DNA of 64,000 bases. Source: Natronolimnobius baerhuensis. GTDB taxonomy: Archaea > Halobacteriota > Halobacteria > Halobacteriales > Natrialbaceae. The translations under genes were made by a program, and so were the position numbers. How positions within the stretch are numbered: the stretch's first letter is position 1; the number at the start of each line of letters is the position of its first letter. Below, in pieces: positions 42,060 through 51,961 of this stretch. The stretch lies in NCBI RefSeq assembly GCF_002177135.1, contig NZ_MWPH01000005.1, positions 62,001 to 126,000 of the forward strand. The letters run 5' to 3'. The notes below the pieces were generated by a model, which saw only the letters and a list, made by a program, of their open reading frames with translations, did not search any database and was not told the origin of the DNA.

Positions 42060-42857
42060 ATGAGTGTGGATATCACTACCTACGATAGAAATACGGAAAA
42101 ATATGTGATTGGAGATGCACTTGAATATCTTCAAAAGAGTGGTGAAAAGGCGGATCTTATCTATCTTGATGATGCTTGGGCACGACCGCAGAGAGCAGGA
42201 CAGTTTGGTGTTGAATACCCTACACACGGATTTGATGAGAGCGGTCGTGAACGAGCACCGGACGACTCGTTGACAACGAGTGAATTACTTAAAGCCTGTA
42301 AAGAGGCCTTGACTGCCGGTGGTTGGTTGATTGCTGACGCAGATGATTGGCTTCTTCCAAAACTCATTCAAGAATTACAAGAAGAATGGGGGAATGTTGC
42401 TAAGACATATTCTGGTGGAGGATACCGAAGAATTGGCGGGGTGACATATATTCAAAAATCTGCATTTAAAGTAGATCGTAGTAGTGCAGGTAAGTATCTT
42501 AGTAACGGTGGCTACCCGGTTGTGTTCGCACATAAGGGGGAAACAGAACGAGAATCAACTGCTTCTGCTCGACAGCTTGCGCACAAACCAACCAAAAACT
42601 TTGGTTGGGGGAGTGTCAAACCTATCGAACCGTATAAACGATGGATTGATGCACTGTTAGAAAATGGTGATAAAATATTGGTCCCTTGTGCTGGCACTGC
42701 TCCTGCAGCAATTGCTGTTGAACAATTGGAAGACAAGCAGATTGACTACACGTGTATTGACATTGATCCGCGGGCTCGCGAAGCGTTTGAACAACGACGA
42801 GAAACGGTACAGAACGATGGCGATCCTGACCAGCGAAAACTCCCATCTGAATATTGA
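42060..42857 (+). CDS. Amino-methyltransferase-like protein with altered DPPY motif
   Basis: 265 residues arranged like beta-class N6A/N4C DNA methyltransferases. The N-terminal motif IV position reads ADLIYLDDAWARP where DPPY/SPPY is expected. Motif VI-VII-like strands follow (LTAGGWLIADADDW). Near the C-terminus, NGDKILVPCAGTAPAAIAVE replaces the SAM-binding DPFxGxGT motif, followed by DYTCIDIDPRA (motif X/II type). The DDAW replacement may mean a different target atom, or loss of activity. No restriction endonuclease gene is adjacent. Confidence 0.65.
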   Translation: MSVDITTYDRNTEKYVIGDALEYLQKSGEKADLIYLDDAWARPQRAGQFGVEYPTHGFDESGRERAPDDSLTTSELLKACKEALTAGGWLIADADDWLLPKLIQELQEEWGNVAKTYSGGGYRRIGGVTYIQKSAFKVDRSSAGKYLSNGGYPVVFAHKGETERESTASARQLAHKPTKNFGWGSVKPIEPYKRWIDALLENGDKILVPCAGTAPAAIAVEQLEDKQIDYTCIDIDPRAREAFEQRRETVQNDGDPDQRKLPSEY

Positions 42858-42921
42858 GTTCTGTCGATCCTAGATCACATATGGATGGTCTTCTGTTCGA
42901 GCGAGAAATAACATGAATACA

Positions 42922-44646
42922 TCAATCCATAAGCTCAAAATTCCATATGTCGACAGCAGTTTCTCCAAGTTCTTTGGACCGACGTTCGATGGTGTCCGTA
43001 TTCCAGTCAGAATAATTCGAACGGACGTATTCAGTCATTTGAAAGTCAGAAAGCCGATATTGATCTTTTTTCTGTTGGAATGGGTTCGCACTCGCTTCTT
43101 CGTTTAGGCTTTCTTCGAGAAGAGTAAGGTTTCCAATTCGATTTCGGTATTGGTTCTTGTACTCGGCTTCACCGATATCGAGCAGTTCCTTCCACGAACT
43201 GTACTTATCGGCAGACATTGCTGCTTGAGGTGCAATGTGTTCGATATCAACAGAAGCTCGGTCGTATGTTTTTCCACCTCCAGTAGAATAATATTCGCGT
43301 TCGAGTGTATCTAAGACGTATCGAGTCATCGAGTTCTGTTTAAATTCTGAACTCGCAAATTTCGCCTTAAATTCGTCATCACCAGGGGCCTCTTCTTTGA
43401 GTCGCTGGCGGATAGCGCTGATCGGATCTGACTTCTTAAAAGCGTTTGAACAGAGTTCAGAAAAGATGCGGTCAAGAGAGGCTCCTGTTGTGAGATCAGC
43501 AACCCTCCAGCGAGTCATGAATGATTCTAGTAACCGTAGAACCTCGATTGTTTTCGTCGATTCATCGAACTCTTCAATGGAGCGAAGAATCAACGTCCTG
43601 GAATGGGAGGCGCCAATATCATTTAAATTCCTGAGTCGAGAGTTCACCTTTTTGGATTGCTTTCCACCATAGGTGTCGATGGACGCGTCAATTATTCCCA
43701 TGTATGTATCGGAAATATCTACCATCTCATCGACGTACTCATCTATCGAAATACCCACATCACTCAGATCAACATCAATGATCTCATTAAATATATCATA
43801 AAGCTTCCTTGGAGAAACATTCCCTTCATAGTCCGGTTCTTCCCTAGACATAATGAAATGCCTGAAGAATCTATTTGGGTGATCTATTTGATGAACAACA
43901 TTTTGTAAAAGGAATTCCCATTGGTTTCGGACATGCTCATATTCCTCACTATCACTTCCGTATTTATAGGTAGCTGTCTGCAGCAAAGAATTTTTCATCA
44001 AATCAATTGAGGATAACTCCATCCCTCGGTTGTTCAACGTCTCAAACAACCGGAAAGCAGAACCTGGAGTATCACATTCCACGACGACTATCGTCATTTG
44101 TTTTGTGAGGTGTGCCCGTAGTTCATCTAGTTCATCCGCCGTATGATTTGAGAGTTTTTCTTCGAAGTACCTTAATGCTCTTAACAGTCTTGAACCATCA
44201 TCAACTGCGTTTTCACGCCCTTCAAGAATATGTTCATAGTCGTCGCCATCGTATCGGCTCAGGGAGAGTTTTGGCTGTTTAGTATTGCTGTCGTCCCGTT
44301 CGTGAAGATATTCGTCATTGATCAATTCCGAAATGCCGTCAGGGTCGCCCAACTCTTCGTATTGAGACTGCATTGCACAGAATAATAGTGAGATTGTGGT
44401 GAGTCGTTGCTGGCCATCTACAACCTCCAACTCTGCAAGTTGATTGAACCCACCATCATGCTTAATCAAAACTATAGATCCAAGGAAATGTGTATCGTTC
44501 TGAATAGTATTGAGATCGGTCCAAAAATCGGCCCATTGATCATTTTCCCACGAATATGGCCGCTGATAGTCTGGAACACTGTATGTACTTTTGTCGGCAA
44601 AGACGCCTTGAACAGTACTTTCAGTGGCGTCAATATTCATACTCAT
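42922..44646 (-). CDS. DUF262/DUF1524 protein (GmrSD-like type IV restriction)
   Basis: 574 residues. The N-terminal DUF262 (ParB/Srx-like NTPase) shows VPDYQRPYSWENDQW and ELEVVDGQQRLTTISLLF; the middle is helical. The C-terminal DUF1524 HNH-type nuclease is seen as VDIEHIAPQAAM and YRNRIGNLTLLEESLNEEA. GmrSD proteins cut glucosylated or otherwise modified phage DNA and many single-chain homologues act as antiviral nucleases. The His-x-x-Pro pattern and Asn ligand are present, so activity is plausible. It faces the methyltransferase-like gene convergently. Confidence 0.85.
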   Translation of the reverse strand: MSMNIDATESTVQGVFADKSTYSVPDYQRPYSWENDQWADFWTDLNTIQNDTHFLGSIVLIKHDGGFNQLAELEVVDGQQRLTTISLLFCAMQSQYEELGDPDGISELINDEYLHERDDSNTKQPKLSLSRYDGDDYEHILEGRENAVDDGSRLLRALRYFEEKLSNHTADELDELRAHLTKQMTIVVVECDTPGSAFRLFETLNNRGMELSSIDLMKNSLLQTATYKYGSDSEEYEHVRNQWEFLLQNVVHQIDHPNRFFRHFIMSREEPDYEGNVSPRKLYDIFNEIIDVDLSDVGISIDEYVDEMVDISDTYMGIIDASIDTYGGKQSKKVNSRLRNLNDIGASHSRTLILRSIEEFDESTKTIEVLRLLESFMTRWRVADLTTGASLDRIFSELCSNAFKKSDPISAIRQRLKEEAPGDDEFKAKFASSEFKQNSMTRYVLDTLEREYYSTGGGKTYDRASVDIEHIAPQAAMSADKYSSWKELLDIGEAEYKNQYRNRIGNLTLLEESLNEEASANPFQQKKDQYRLSDFQMTEYVRSNYSDWNTDTIERRSKELGETAVDIWNFELMD

Positions 44647-44866
44647 ATCCTATCAGTCATAACTACAAGGATATATAATTGTCCTACTAGCCTTGACTTT
44701 TCAAATACATTAGGTGTATGTCCAAACACAATTAATAATATATCAAAAGCTTAAATTTAATCTATCCTCAAAACAAAATTAAACTCATTATTCACATTGA
44801 CATTCAGTGGAAAGTAGAACGGAAGAACCAGTTATCTGAATACTAGTCTTCTGACCAAACTAGTAC

Positions 44867-45061
44867 CTAACTGACAGTTAAGTCCGATCCCGTAACCAGT
44901 ACACGGAACTCACTAACAGTGAATCGAATTTCGATTTCAGTATCTTGACTCGCTGAATCTACGAGTTGCTCGAGTGCCTCAACATCGATCCATTCCCCTA
45001 ATTGATACTCATCACGCTCGAGGCCCTCTTCCGCAAGCGCTTCGAGAATCTCAAACAACAA
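44867..45061 (-). CDS. HalOD1-like output domain protein (64 aa)
   Basis: The reading frame starts at TTG 45061: MLFEILEALAEEGLERDEYQ, LGEWIDVEALEQLVDSASQD, then IEIRFTVSEFRVLVTGSDLT. The pattern matches HalOD1 domains of haloarchaea (I-EAVAE...L-PPL-x-x-IDxxAL...), whose role is unknown. It directly follows a scrap of an ArdC-like gene, the same order as at 59.5-60.6 kb. Confidence 0.6.
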   Translation of the reverse strand: MLFEILEALAEEGLERDEYQLGEWIDVEALEQLVDSASQDTEIEIRFTVSEFRVLVTGSDLTVS

Positions 45062-45068
45062 CCGTTGA

Positions 45069-45167
45069 TCACGTGTCGCTCATCTCCTCCTCAACAGCGT
45101 CGATGATCTCCTGTGCAGTTGAGCTAATTCGCTCGAGTCGATTAAGAATTGTCTCCGGTTCATCGGT
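45069..45167 (-). pseudogene. C-terminal scrap of an ArdC-like gene
   Basis: The minus strand encodes EPETILNRLERISSTAQEII followed by DAVEEEMSDT and a stop, almost identical to the end of the intact ArdC-like protein at 59701-60636 (EPETILDRLERISSTAQEII, DAVEEVMSNE). The gene is cut at 45168 by the end of an IS element. Confidence 0.85.
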
Positions 45168-45168
45168 C

Positions 45169-45857
45169 GTGTTTAGTTAAGGCTGAAGGATGAGGTGGCG
45201 TGATTTTTATCTGGTCTATGGCAGAAATCACCCGCCTCAGTGGTCGTAGCGACTGGGTTGACTTGGATTTTGTGGACCGAGAGCGGACACCGCGCCGACT
45301 GATGAAGTTCGGTATTTGACTGCACCTTGCCGGACTATCGCTTTCGAATACCGTTCGAGAATTAGAGAAGTTCGGTGTCGAACGATCGCGAAAACCCGTT
45401 CACGACTGGGTGCACAAGGCCGATCTACAACCCGCCAGCGATGCGAGTCCAGATCACGTCGCGCTCGACGAGACCGTGATCCGAATCAATGGACAGCAGT
45501 TCTGGCTGTACGCGGCTGTCGATCCCAAGACAAATGAATTCTTGCACGTCCGGCTCTTTACGACGACTACAACGGCATTAACACAACGGTTCTTGCGGGA
45601 ACTTCGTGAGAAACACGACGTCGAAGACGCTGTGTTTCTCGTTGATCACGCACATCACCTAGCGGCTGCATTACAACGACCAGGGCTCCGATTTCGACCG
45701 GAACGCCATGGAAATCGGAACGCCATTGAACGTATCTTTCGAGAGATAAAACGACGCACCTCACCGTTCAGCAATAGTTTCAGCAACGTCGATCCAGCGA
45801 CTGCCGAAACATGGTTACAAGCCTTCGCCGTCTGGTGGAACTCGCTAAACTAAACAC
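45169..45857 (+). mobile_element. IS6-family insertion sequence
   Basis: Imperfect terminal inverted repeats GTGTTTAGTTAA (45169-45180) and the complementary TTAGCGAG-flanked end CTAAACTAAACAC (45845-45857) bound a 0.69 kb element carrying one transposase. It interrupts the ArdC-like remnant on its left side. Confidence 0.75.
45218..45853 (+). pseudogene. IS6-family transposase with nonsense codon
   Basis: MAEITRLSGRSDWVDLDFVD continues to RRLMKFGI, then TGA, then in the same frame LHLAGLSLSNTVRELEKFGV. The DDE domain follows (HVALDETVIRINGQQFWLYA, AVFLVDHAHHLAAAL, ERHGNRNAIERIFREIKRRT) and ends WWNSLN. One in-frame TGA near codon 34 (probably CGA or CAA originally) disrupts an otherwise complete gene; the catalytic D, D and E look present. 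Initiation downstream of the stop would remove the HTH. Confidence 0.85.
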
Positions 45858-45977
45858 GATGCATTGAACCATCTAAATCTATAGAGTGACTACGTCATTG
45901 GGTCCTGCTAAGAGCGGGGTGTGAATTTTTCCGCCATCAATAACTACACTAGTCCCGTCGCATGTAGTGTTCTTACA

Positions 45978-46844
45978 ATGACTATTGTCTCATTTGAGGG
46001 AATCCCTACTGAGAACCGTGTCATTCACATCACCGATCCCTTGACTGCAGGTAACGAAGAGGGCTACGGGATGGGGTATCTTCGAAGTCTACCGCTACTC
46101 CTGCACTATGGTGTGACGCAGTTCACCTTCCCGAGAGGGTGGCTTAGTGCGTCAAGTACGGACACGTTCGACGCGGTCGTTGAGGAACGCGAAGACAGGC
46201 AATTTCGCTACACTGCTATACCGGATCTCGAATTCGACTATGTTCTTATCGACACTGATCGACGCGCAGACACCCTTGGTTTCGACCAACTCTGCCAAGT
46301 CACAAATCAGGATCTCGAGGACGCGCAAACGTCAAGCACGACGCACAAACTTATGGACGCATATAAAACAGATCGAATTAAAGAGTTATTTCTTCTCACT
46401 GACACGGGCGATTTCAAGATGCAAGGGACGGTGACACAGAAGTCGATGGCTGAGGACGTCGACCGTATATCTCAGTTAGACTACACAGACCTTGCCCAGA
46501 AGTACATTGCTCAAAATTTCGAGAAACCACGTCTCAGTCTCGGTGAAACCCGCAATATATGGCTACACCACGCGGCAGCAGAATACAAGGATGTTATGGG
46601 ATATGAACCGACACAGATTCGCGACCTCTTCGAATTTGACATACTTAAACCCGGCATTCGAACCTGGGACATTCTCGAGTTTCTCGCCTCCGATACAGCC
46701 AAAGAAGATCCGGCTCATATCGAGGCAGTGACACGCCCCTGGGTAGAGTCAGACAATTCCGTAATCGAGACCTACATCCGGAACGCACTCCAAGAGTTTG
46801 ACTATGACCGCGAGAAAGTTCGGGCGTACCGTACAGAGGATTGA
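45978..46844 (+). CDS. Unknown protein at the head of the helicase/ATPase/PLD locus (288 aa)
   Basis: The start is ATG 45978 (MTIVSFEGIPTENRVIHITD). An alpha/beta N-terminal half (LRSLPLLLHYGVTQFTFPRG, DFEFD-like segment LEFDYVLIDTDRRAD) precedes a helical C-terminal half (QIRDLFEFDILKPGIRTWDI). No motif was recognised. It lies on the same strand as the large defence-like operon and is separated from it only by insertion-sequence debris, so it may be an original member. Confidence 0.55.
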   Translation: MTIVSFEGIPTENRVIHITDPLTAGNEEGYGMGYLRSLPLLLHYGVTQFTFPRGWLSASSTDTFDAVVEEREDRQFRYTAIPDLEFDYVLIDTDRRADTLGFDQLCQVTNQDLEDAQTSSTTHKLMDAYKTDRIKELFLLTDTGDFKMQGTVTQKSMAEDVDRISQLDYTDLAQKYIAQNFEKPRLSLGETRNIWLHHAAAEYKDVMGYEPTQIRDLFEFDILKPGIRTWDILEFLASDTAKEDPAHIEAVTRPWVESDNSVIETYIRNALQEFDYDREKVRAYRTED

Positions 46845-46849
46845 GTGAT

Positions 46850-47173
46850 AGCCAGGTTTTAGCCAGAACTCGAAATCAAAATCTCAGGGCGTGCTATGAT
46901 CTGTCATTGTCCCTATTTCTCGTCGATCAATTTGGCTATCGGACTGCCTTTGCTCGATTAGGGTTAAACGGTCGGGATGACTACACCGACCGAAACATCA
47001 TCGAAAAGTGGTTTCACACCCTCAAAATGCGAGTCGACCGTTTCCATAATTCATGGGTGGGCAGTCGGCGGAGTACTCGGAAATGAATTGAACAGTTTGT
47101 ACATTACTACAATCGCCAGAGACCGCATCAATCGCTCGGTGGACGAACGCCAACTGAAGAGGTCCTAAACTAG
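46850..47173 (+). pseudogene. Remnant of an rve-type transposase
   Basis: FLVDQFGYRTAFARLGLNGR and DRNIIEKWFHTLKMRVDRFH lead to NSWVGSRRST; then a frameshift, and QFVHYYNRQRPHQSLGGRTP ends at TAG 47171-47173. The N-terminal half is missing. The rest of the 46845-47351 gap is promoter-like sequence for the next operon. Confidence 0.8.
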
Positions 47174-47351
47174 ATAGTGCCCAATCATTGATCTGTTCAA
47201 CCAATGGATGAAAGTGTTCTTGTGAGGTGGTTTGTGGACATTTCCATGGACCAATACCTTTATTTATATTCGTTGGTATTCTCCGCCTAGAATCGATAGT
47301 GTACGGACAGGCAGACCTCTCTCAAATCAGGGACACTAACACTAATTTATA

Positions 47352-48116
47352 ATGTCAGTACTCAGACGAAATATCACCGGACATGATATTCTCGCACTAC
47401 GTGAATTCATCAGTACCGACGGACCAGTCACCGAAGACGAAATCAAGCACTGTTTCTTCCCCGGCGACGCGACCGAGTCGTCGATCTCGGACAAACTAAA
47501 GTTAATTACTGATGCTATCGGATTCTTAGAAGAGACCGAGCAGATAGTCGAGGAAACCGATGGTTATCGGCTACATGAGGGTGCTGCAAGTGCTACTAGT
47601 CCCCAAATATCGATACTTTCGGGTCTCTACTCACAGTTCGGCGAAAACGGTGCCTATCGAGATGTCCTCGGATATCTCGCCTCTGAGGACCAAACGCTTG
47701 CGAATCGCAAAGGTGAACTTCAAGATGCAATGAACGGGTACAGTCCTGATACCGGCTGGAACACGACAAATCTTGGTTACTGGGAGCGAACAATGGATTG
47801 TCTGGGTCTCATCACGAAGGTTCATGGTGACGACGCCACAATGGTGTTCGTACTCGAATATGACCTCTGGAGGGAACTGCTTAATAATGTCTGTGAAACC
47901 CGGACTACTCGACTGGAGGATGTTCTCTCGAATCTTCACGATGTGTACGTACCTGTCTGGACTTCTGGGGGGACTATCGCCAAGCACGTCCAGTACGGAT
48001 TAGCTGGTCTCGAAGAACACTCTGAGATCGATCTCCGGAAAGAAAGCGACGCTGGGGCGACCTACGAGGTTGATTCAAAGGGCGTGAATACAATCGAACT
48101 TACGACACAGTTCTAG
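47352..48116 (+). CDS. First gene of the helicase operon, winged-helix-like (254 aa)
   Basis: MSVLRRNITGHDILALREFI begins a protein with repeated HTH-like segments (VTEDEIKHCFFPGDATESSI, KLKLITDAIGFLEETEQIVE) and later FVLEYDLWRELLNNVCETRT. It could bind DNA or act as an adaptor. Its TAG ends one base before the next ATG, so it is cotranscribed with the ATPase gene. No family was recognised. Confidence 0.6.
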   Translation: MSVLRRNITGHDILALREFISTDGPVTEDEIKHCFFPGDATESSISDKLKLITDAIGFLEETEQIVEETDGYRLHEGAASATSPQISILSGLYSQFGENGAYRDVLGYLASEDQTLANRKGELQDAMNGYSPDTGWNTTNLGYWERTMDCLGLITKVHGDDATMVFVLEYDLWRELLNNVCETRTTRLEDVLSNLHDVYVPVWTSGGTIAKHVQYGLAGLEEHSEIDLRKESDAGATYEVDSKGVNTIELTTQF

Positions 48117-48117
48117 C

Positions 48118-51100
48118 ATGACACAATATCCTAAGAATTGGACCGACCGTTCCGTTGAGAAGTACGTCACTCAGGAATCCCAACAGAAATCCCGTGCTGA
48201 ATTCGAAGCTACCCACGTTCCGATCAACCACATTAAGGTCGAGCGTACACAGATCGATGCGTGGACTGACAAGGGTGAGTACATCACGGAGTCGGACTTT
48301 TACGATGCGGTCATCGATTCACATATTGAATCGGACAACCGAATGTTTTTTGTCGTTGGTGAGACTGGTTCCGGGAAATCAGAACTTTGCCAATGGCTCG
48401 ATTATAATATTCAAGACAAATACGGGAACGCAAGTGATGACGAGTTCCGTCATGAACCCATCCTGATTCCACGGGAAGTCCGAGAACCGCGAGAAGTTCT
48501 TCAGCGGCTAACACAGTACCTTGACCACACTGAACTGGACGAGGCTAAGCGACTGGCCGAACTTCCACCCGAGGGTGTTCTAGACAGGACGACTGGTGAT
48601 ATTACTCTCGCGTTCGACAAGTCGAAAACTGCGACAATCGAGTTAGTCCAGAGCAGCAAATTCAAACAAGAAGTTAGACAGAACCTCGACAAGTTCGTTA
48701 ACGCGTTTGATGATCCCGGTCAGGAGATTGAGTTTGAACCAATCTCTGAAGACAAACTTGAGTCGCTCGTTGATACGTATCCCGGCGTCGAATCGGAAGT
48801 CTCAACAGATACTAGCAATGCGATCGACGTCCTCTACAATAAGGTTACTGAACAGGCGAAGGACTCGATCAAGGACATGTTATTCGTTGGTGATCTAAAA
48901 GAAACACTCCGACAACTCAACGAGCGATTCAAAGAAGCAAATCGCCGGCCTGTGCTTATTATCGAGGATCTCAACGGATTTACAATCTTTCAGCACGAGA
49001 TCCTCTCTTTCTTTTCAGACCTCAAAGCCTCTAACTGGGACGTTGTCATTGGTGTTCCGACCGGTACAAATCAGACTCTTGTACAGGGACGGCGCGCAGA
49101 TCTTAGCACTGAGGAGACGATCAACGATCGCATTAAAGCACGCGTTGCACTCACGGAACAGACAGATGAGGGGTCGAAGACCCTCTTCCTACAGCAAGAG
49201 GAGATCCATATCGATCTCGCGCGAAAGTATCTCACCGCAATCAAGCACGACGCTGATATTGACTATTCTCCATTGGCCCAAATCTCAGAAAGCGAACTCG
49301 ACGACGCGTTCGGAGAAGGCCTGTATCCATTTAATAAGCCGTTCCTTACACGCATTTATGAAAATTTGCGTGAAGATAACCAAAAGAAACAGACACCACG
49401 AAACTACCTGACGTTTGTTATCGAAGGTTTGCTAACCAACAAGAATCCTCCCTTTGAGCACGCGGACCTGCTTAAGAAACTTGGGTCTATCGACAATACG
49501 CTTGATCCAGAATATAAAGAGTCAGATCGTGACCTGCTGAAGTGGTATGGCAAGCGGATTGACAACAACAAGTACGTTGTCGATGAACGAATACCGGAGA
49601 TGTTCGACGTCCCAAGCGATGGTTGGGCGCCGAGCGTCGATGACACGCTTCTCTGCGAGAAATGCGGTACAGAGATGGAAGAAACGAGTGAAAGCACCCC
49701 GTTCTGCCCGAGTTGTGAGACCGTGTGTTCGGAGTGCCAGGTCCCGATGGAGCGGGAGGGTGAGTATTGGGTCTGTTCAAGCAACACCGATCACAAGAAC
49801 CCTGTTGGCGGCCGCGCAGCGCTGTTCAAATCACGGAGACAGGAATTGCTCGACTGGAAGGCGGAGGGTCTTGATTTCAAGAAGACTTCCCATTTGGAGG
49901 ACGGGGCAGAGCGAGTTGTCCGCTACTTTCATGATAACCCGACCAGCCTCCGGACGCCGCCACGAAACGCTCAGAAGGCCAGTGCGGTTTGGTGGGATAA
50001 GGGCAGTCGTGCCGTTCCGATCCATATCAGCAACGGCGACGAACCAAGCTATCGAAAAGTCATCGTCTCTCGCGACCTCCCAGGGACGCTGCTTCTCGAT
50101 CTGCTCCGCATCGGGGTGTACGATGAGCAATCAATTGACGAGCATATCCAGACGGGACGCGTCGACCCTCAATTGCTCAGCTGGTGGGCTGACGAGGCTG
50201 TCACAGATCTCCGCTCGACCGTCGAGAGCGACATCGAGGAAGAGTTCGGTGTAACGCTCGACGACGTCGCTCTGTTTGGGAAGTACTTCCTCAACGTACT
50301 CGGTGGAAAGGGGACCGAATTTTCCGTGGAAGCCCTGACGGAACCGCTTGAAGCAGGAGAGCCGAGTACAAGCCAAATCGCGATCCCAAGCGAACTTGAC
50401 ATCAACAAATACACTATCGAGAACCATCGAGAGACGTTGAAAGGTCTCTTTCGGGCGCGGTTCCACTTACGGTCGAATATCGTCAACTATCCCAAACTCC
50501 AACGCTGCGTTTCACAGACCTCTCCTGAAGAGTTGGTCGATCGAATCGGCGAGATCACGAGCGGGAAAGACGGCGTGAAACTGGGTGCGACAAAATCTGA
50601 CGCCAGCGACCTCTCAGATTTCCTCCGCCTTCCGAGCAGCTTCAACGCCCGGAAAATCGCACGAAGGCTCAGCGACTTCCGTGAAGAGAGTCGATCCAAA
50701 GATCTGGAGACAGTTCGCTCGCGTCTCCTCAACGAGCACGGTACGGTCGCAGAAGCGTTCGAAGGCGTTACGAGCCCCGACGACATCGACTTCAGCGCTA
50801 TCGATGCCGCATATAAGCACTCGGATCGATCTCGACCAACAATTATTAACGAGGTCCGCAAAATCGAGGCAGAAGACTTCGAGTCGACGGTCACTGCGCT
50901 CCAGACGGAGATGAACGCGATCAAGGGTGTCACGAACGCGTGGGAATTCCTCGATGCCTATAGGACTTTCCTCAGGATCACGAATTTGGGCAAGAGCAAG
51001 CAAATTTACAATACCCTCTCAGATTTCACATCGGAATTATATGAACTCGAGCAGGCGTTGGCACAGAGAGAGGAACAGCTAGAGGACGAGGAGTTCGAGG

Positions 51101-51183
51101 TAGAGCTACCGGATACGACTCCGTTTGATGGGGCACAAGACGCCGCCGCATCCCTGGCGGATACGATCGAGGGTGGACTATGA
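48118..51183 (+). CDS. Large P-loop ATPase with zinc ribbon (1021 aa)
   Basis: An N-terminal AAA/STAND-type NTPase: Walker A FFVVGETGSGKSELCQWLDY (about 76-92), Walker B-like PVLIIEDLNGF (about 278-288), sensor-like NWDVVIGVPTGTNQTL. A double zinc ribbon at about 510-560 (LLCEKCGTEMEETSE, FCPSCETVCSECQVPM, YWVCSSN) is followed by a helical C-terminal half. The design recalls DptF-type ATPases of DNA-modification-dependent defence, but this is only resemblance. It overlaps the following gene by ATGA and is probably a complex partner of the helicase. Confidence 0.7.
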   Translation: MTQYPKNWTDRSVEKYVTQESQQKSRAEFEATHVPINHIKVERTQIDAWTDKGEYITESDFYDAVIDSHIESDNRMFFVVGETGSGKSELCQWLDYNIQDKYGNASDDEFRHEPILIPREVREPREVLQRLTQYLDHTELDEAKRLAELPPEGVLDRTTGDITLAFDKSKTATIELVQSSKFKQEVRQNLDKFVNAFDDPGQEIEFEPISEDKLESLVDTYPGVESEVSTDTSNAIDVLYNKVTEQAKDSIKDMLFVGDLKETLRQLNERFKEANRRPVLIIEDLNGFTIFQHEILSFFSDLKASNWDVVIGVPTGTNQTLVQGRRADLSTEETINDRIKARVALTEQTDEGSKTLFLQQEEIHIDLARKYLTAIKHDADIDYSPLAQISESELDDAFGEGLYPFNKPFLTRIYENLREDNQKKQTPRNYLTFVIEGLLTNKNPPFEHADLLKKLGSIDNTLDPEYKESDRDLLKWYGKRIDNNKYVVDERIPEMFDVPSDGWAPSVDDTLLCEKCGTEMEETSESTPFCPSCETVCSECQVPMEREGEYWVCSSNTDHKNPVGGRAALFKSRRQELLDWKAEGLDFKKTSHLEDGAERVVRYFHDNPTSLRTPPRNAQKASAVWWDKGSRAVPIHISNGDEPSYRKVIVSRDLPGTLLLDLLRIGVYDEQSIDEHIQTGRVDPQLLSWWADEAVTDLRSTVESDIEEEFGVTLDDVALFGKYFLNVLGGKGTEFSVEALTEPLEAGEPSTSQIAIPSELDINKYTIENHRETLKGLFRARFHLRSNIVNYPKLQRCVSQTSPEELVDRIGEITSGKDGVKLGATKSDASDLSDFLRLPSSFNARKIARRLSDFREESRSKDLETVRSRLLNEHGTVAEAFEGVTSPDDIDFSAIDAAYKHSDRSRPTIINEVRKIEAEDFESTVTALQTEMNAIKGVTNAWEFLDAYRTFLRITNLGKSKQIYNTLSDFTSELYELEQALAQREEQLEDEEFEVELPDTTPFDGAQDAAASLADTIEGGL

Positions 51184-51959
51184 GTCAGGCCATACACACT
51201 GAGAAGAGTGGAATCAAAACACGGGTCAACCGATTGAACGATCTTGCTGACTCGGTCAAAACACTTGAAGATGAGAAGGAGAACATCGAGACGAAGCGGA
51301 ATAATAGAAAACAGAGAAATCAGGCGTTTGAGGAGGTCTGGGAAGCGATCAACGACGCAAAAAGTTCCTTCAACGTTCTTTGTACTGCGGTTGGACTCGC
51401 TGCAGTCCTCGACGCGCCCGCTCCTCGACACAACATTGAACGAACACTCGACGAATATCGTCCACAACTTCGCGAGTTCGAGTCGAAGAGTTACGACGAC
51501 TTCACCGACGTAAATGAGATTAGTTCGACGCGAAAAGAGTTCAAAGCGTTTCAGGAAACTCTCAACGAGCACAAGGAGACTGTCAAGACTAACCTCGAGG
51601 CTGCCGCGGACGAAGAGTTAAGCGATGTAGAAACCAGAGAGACGATTCTTCGAATTCCCGACATCGGTACTACAACCGATACCGAAGCCGTGACCACATA
51701 CCGAAAAAAGATCGCGTCGATCAAACGCGGCCAGTTCATCGATGCGGAGGAATTAAAAGAGGCGAAGCAACGGTATTCCGAGGTCGATATCGACATCGGG
51801 ACGATTCGCTCGAACTACGGCTTGAGCGAGGACGCGGGCAACCTCTTGCTGCGCTTCTTGCGGAACGAGACCGTCACTCTCGCAGACGTCGACGACGGGG
51901 TACTGGATGAACTCAAGACGCTCGAAGAGTTCAGCAAACGACTAACCATCCAATTCTAA
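51180..51959 (+). CDS. Coiled-coil protein of the helicase operon (259 aa)
   Basis: The ATG overlaps the stop of the ATPase gene. The N-terminal 50 residues (SVKTLEDEKENIETKRNNRK) and 95-145 (STRKEFKAFQETLNEHKETV) are coiled coils; the C-terminus is a helical bundle (LSEDAGNLLLRFLRNETVTL). There are no catalytic motifs. Its position between ATPase and helicase suggests a structural link in one complex. It ends 2 bases before the helicase start. Confidence 0.65.
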   Translation: MSQAIHTEKSGIKTRVNRLNDLADSVKTLEDEKENIETKRNNRKQRNQAFEEVWEAINDAKSSFNVLCTAVGLAAVLDAPAPRHNIERTLDEYRPQLREFESKSYDDFTDVNEISSTRKEFKAFQETLNEHKETVKTNLEAAADEELSDVETRETILRIPDIGTTTDTEAVTTYRKKIASIKRGQFIDAEELKEAKQRYSEVDIDIGTIRSNYGLSEDAGNLLLRFLRNETVTLADVDDGVLDELKTLEEFSKRLTIQF

Positions 51960-51961
51960 CA

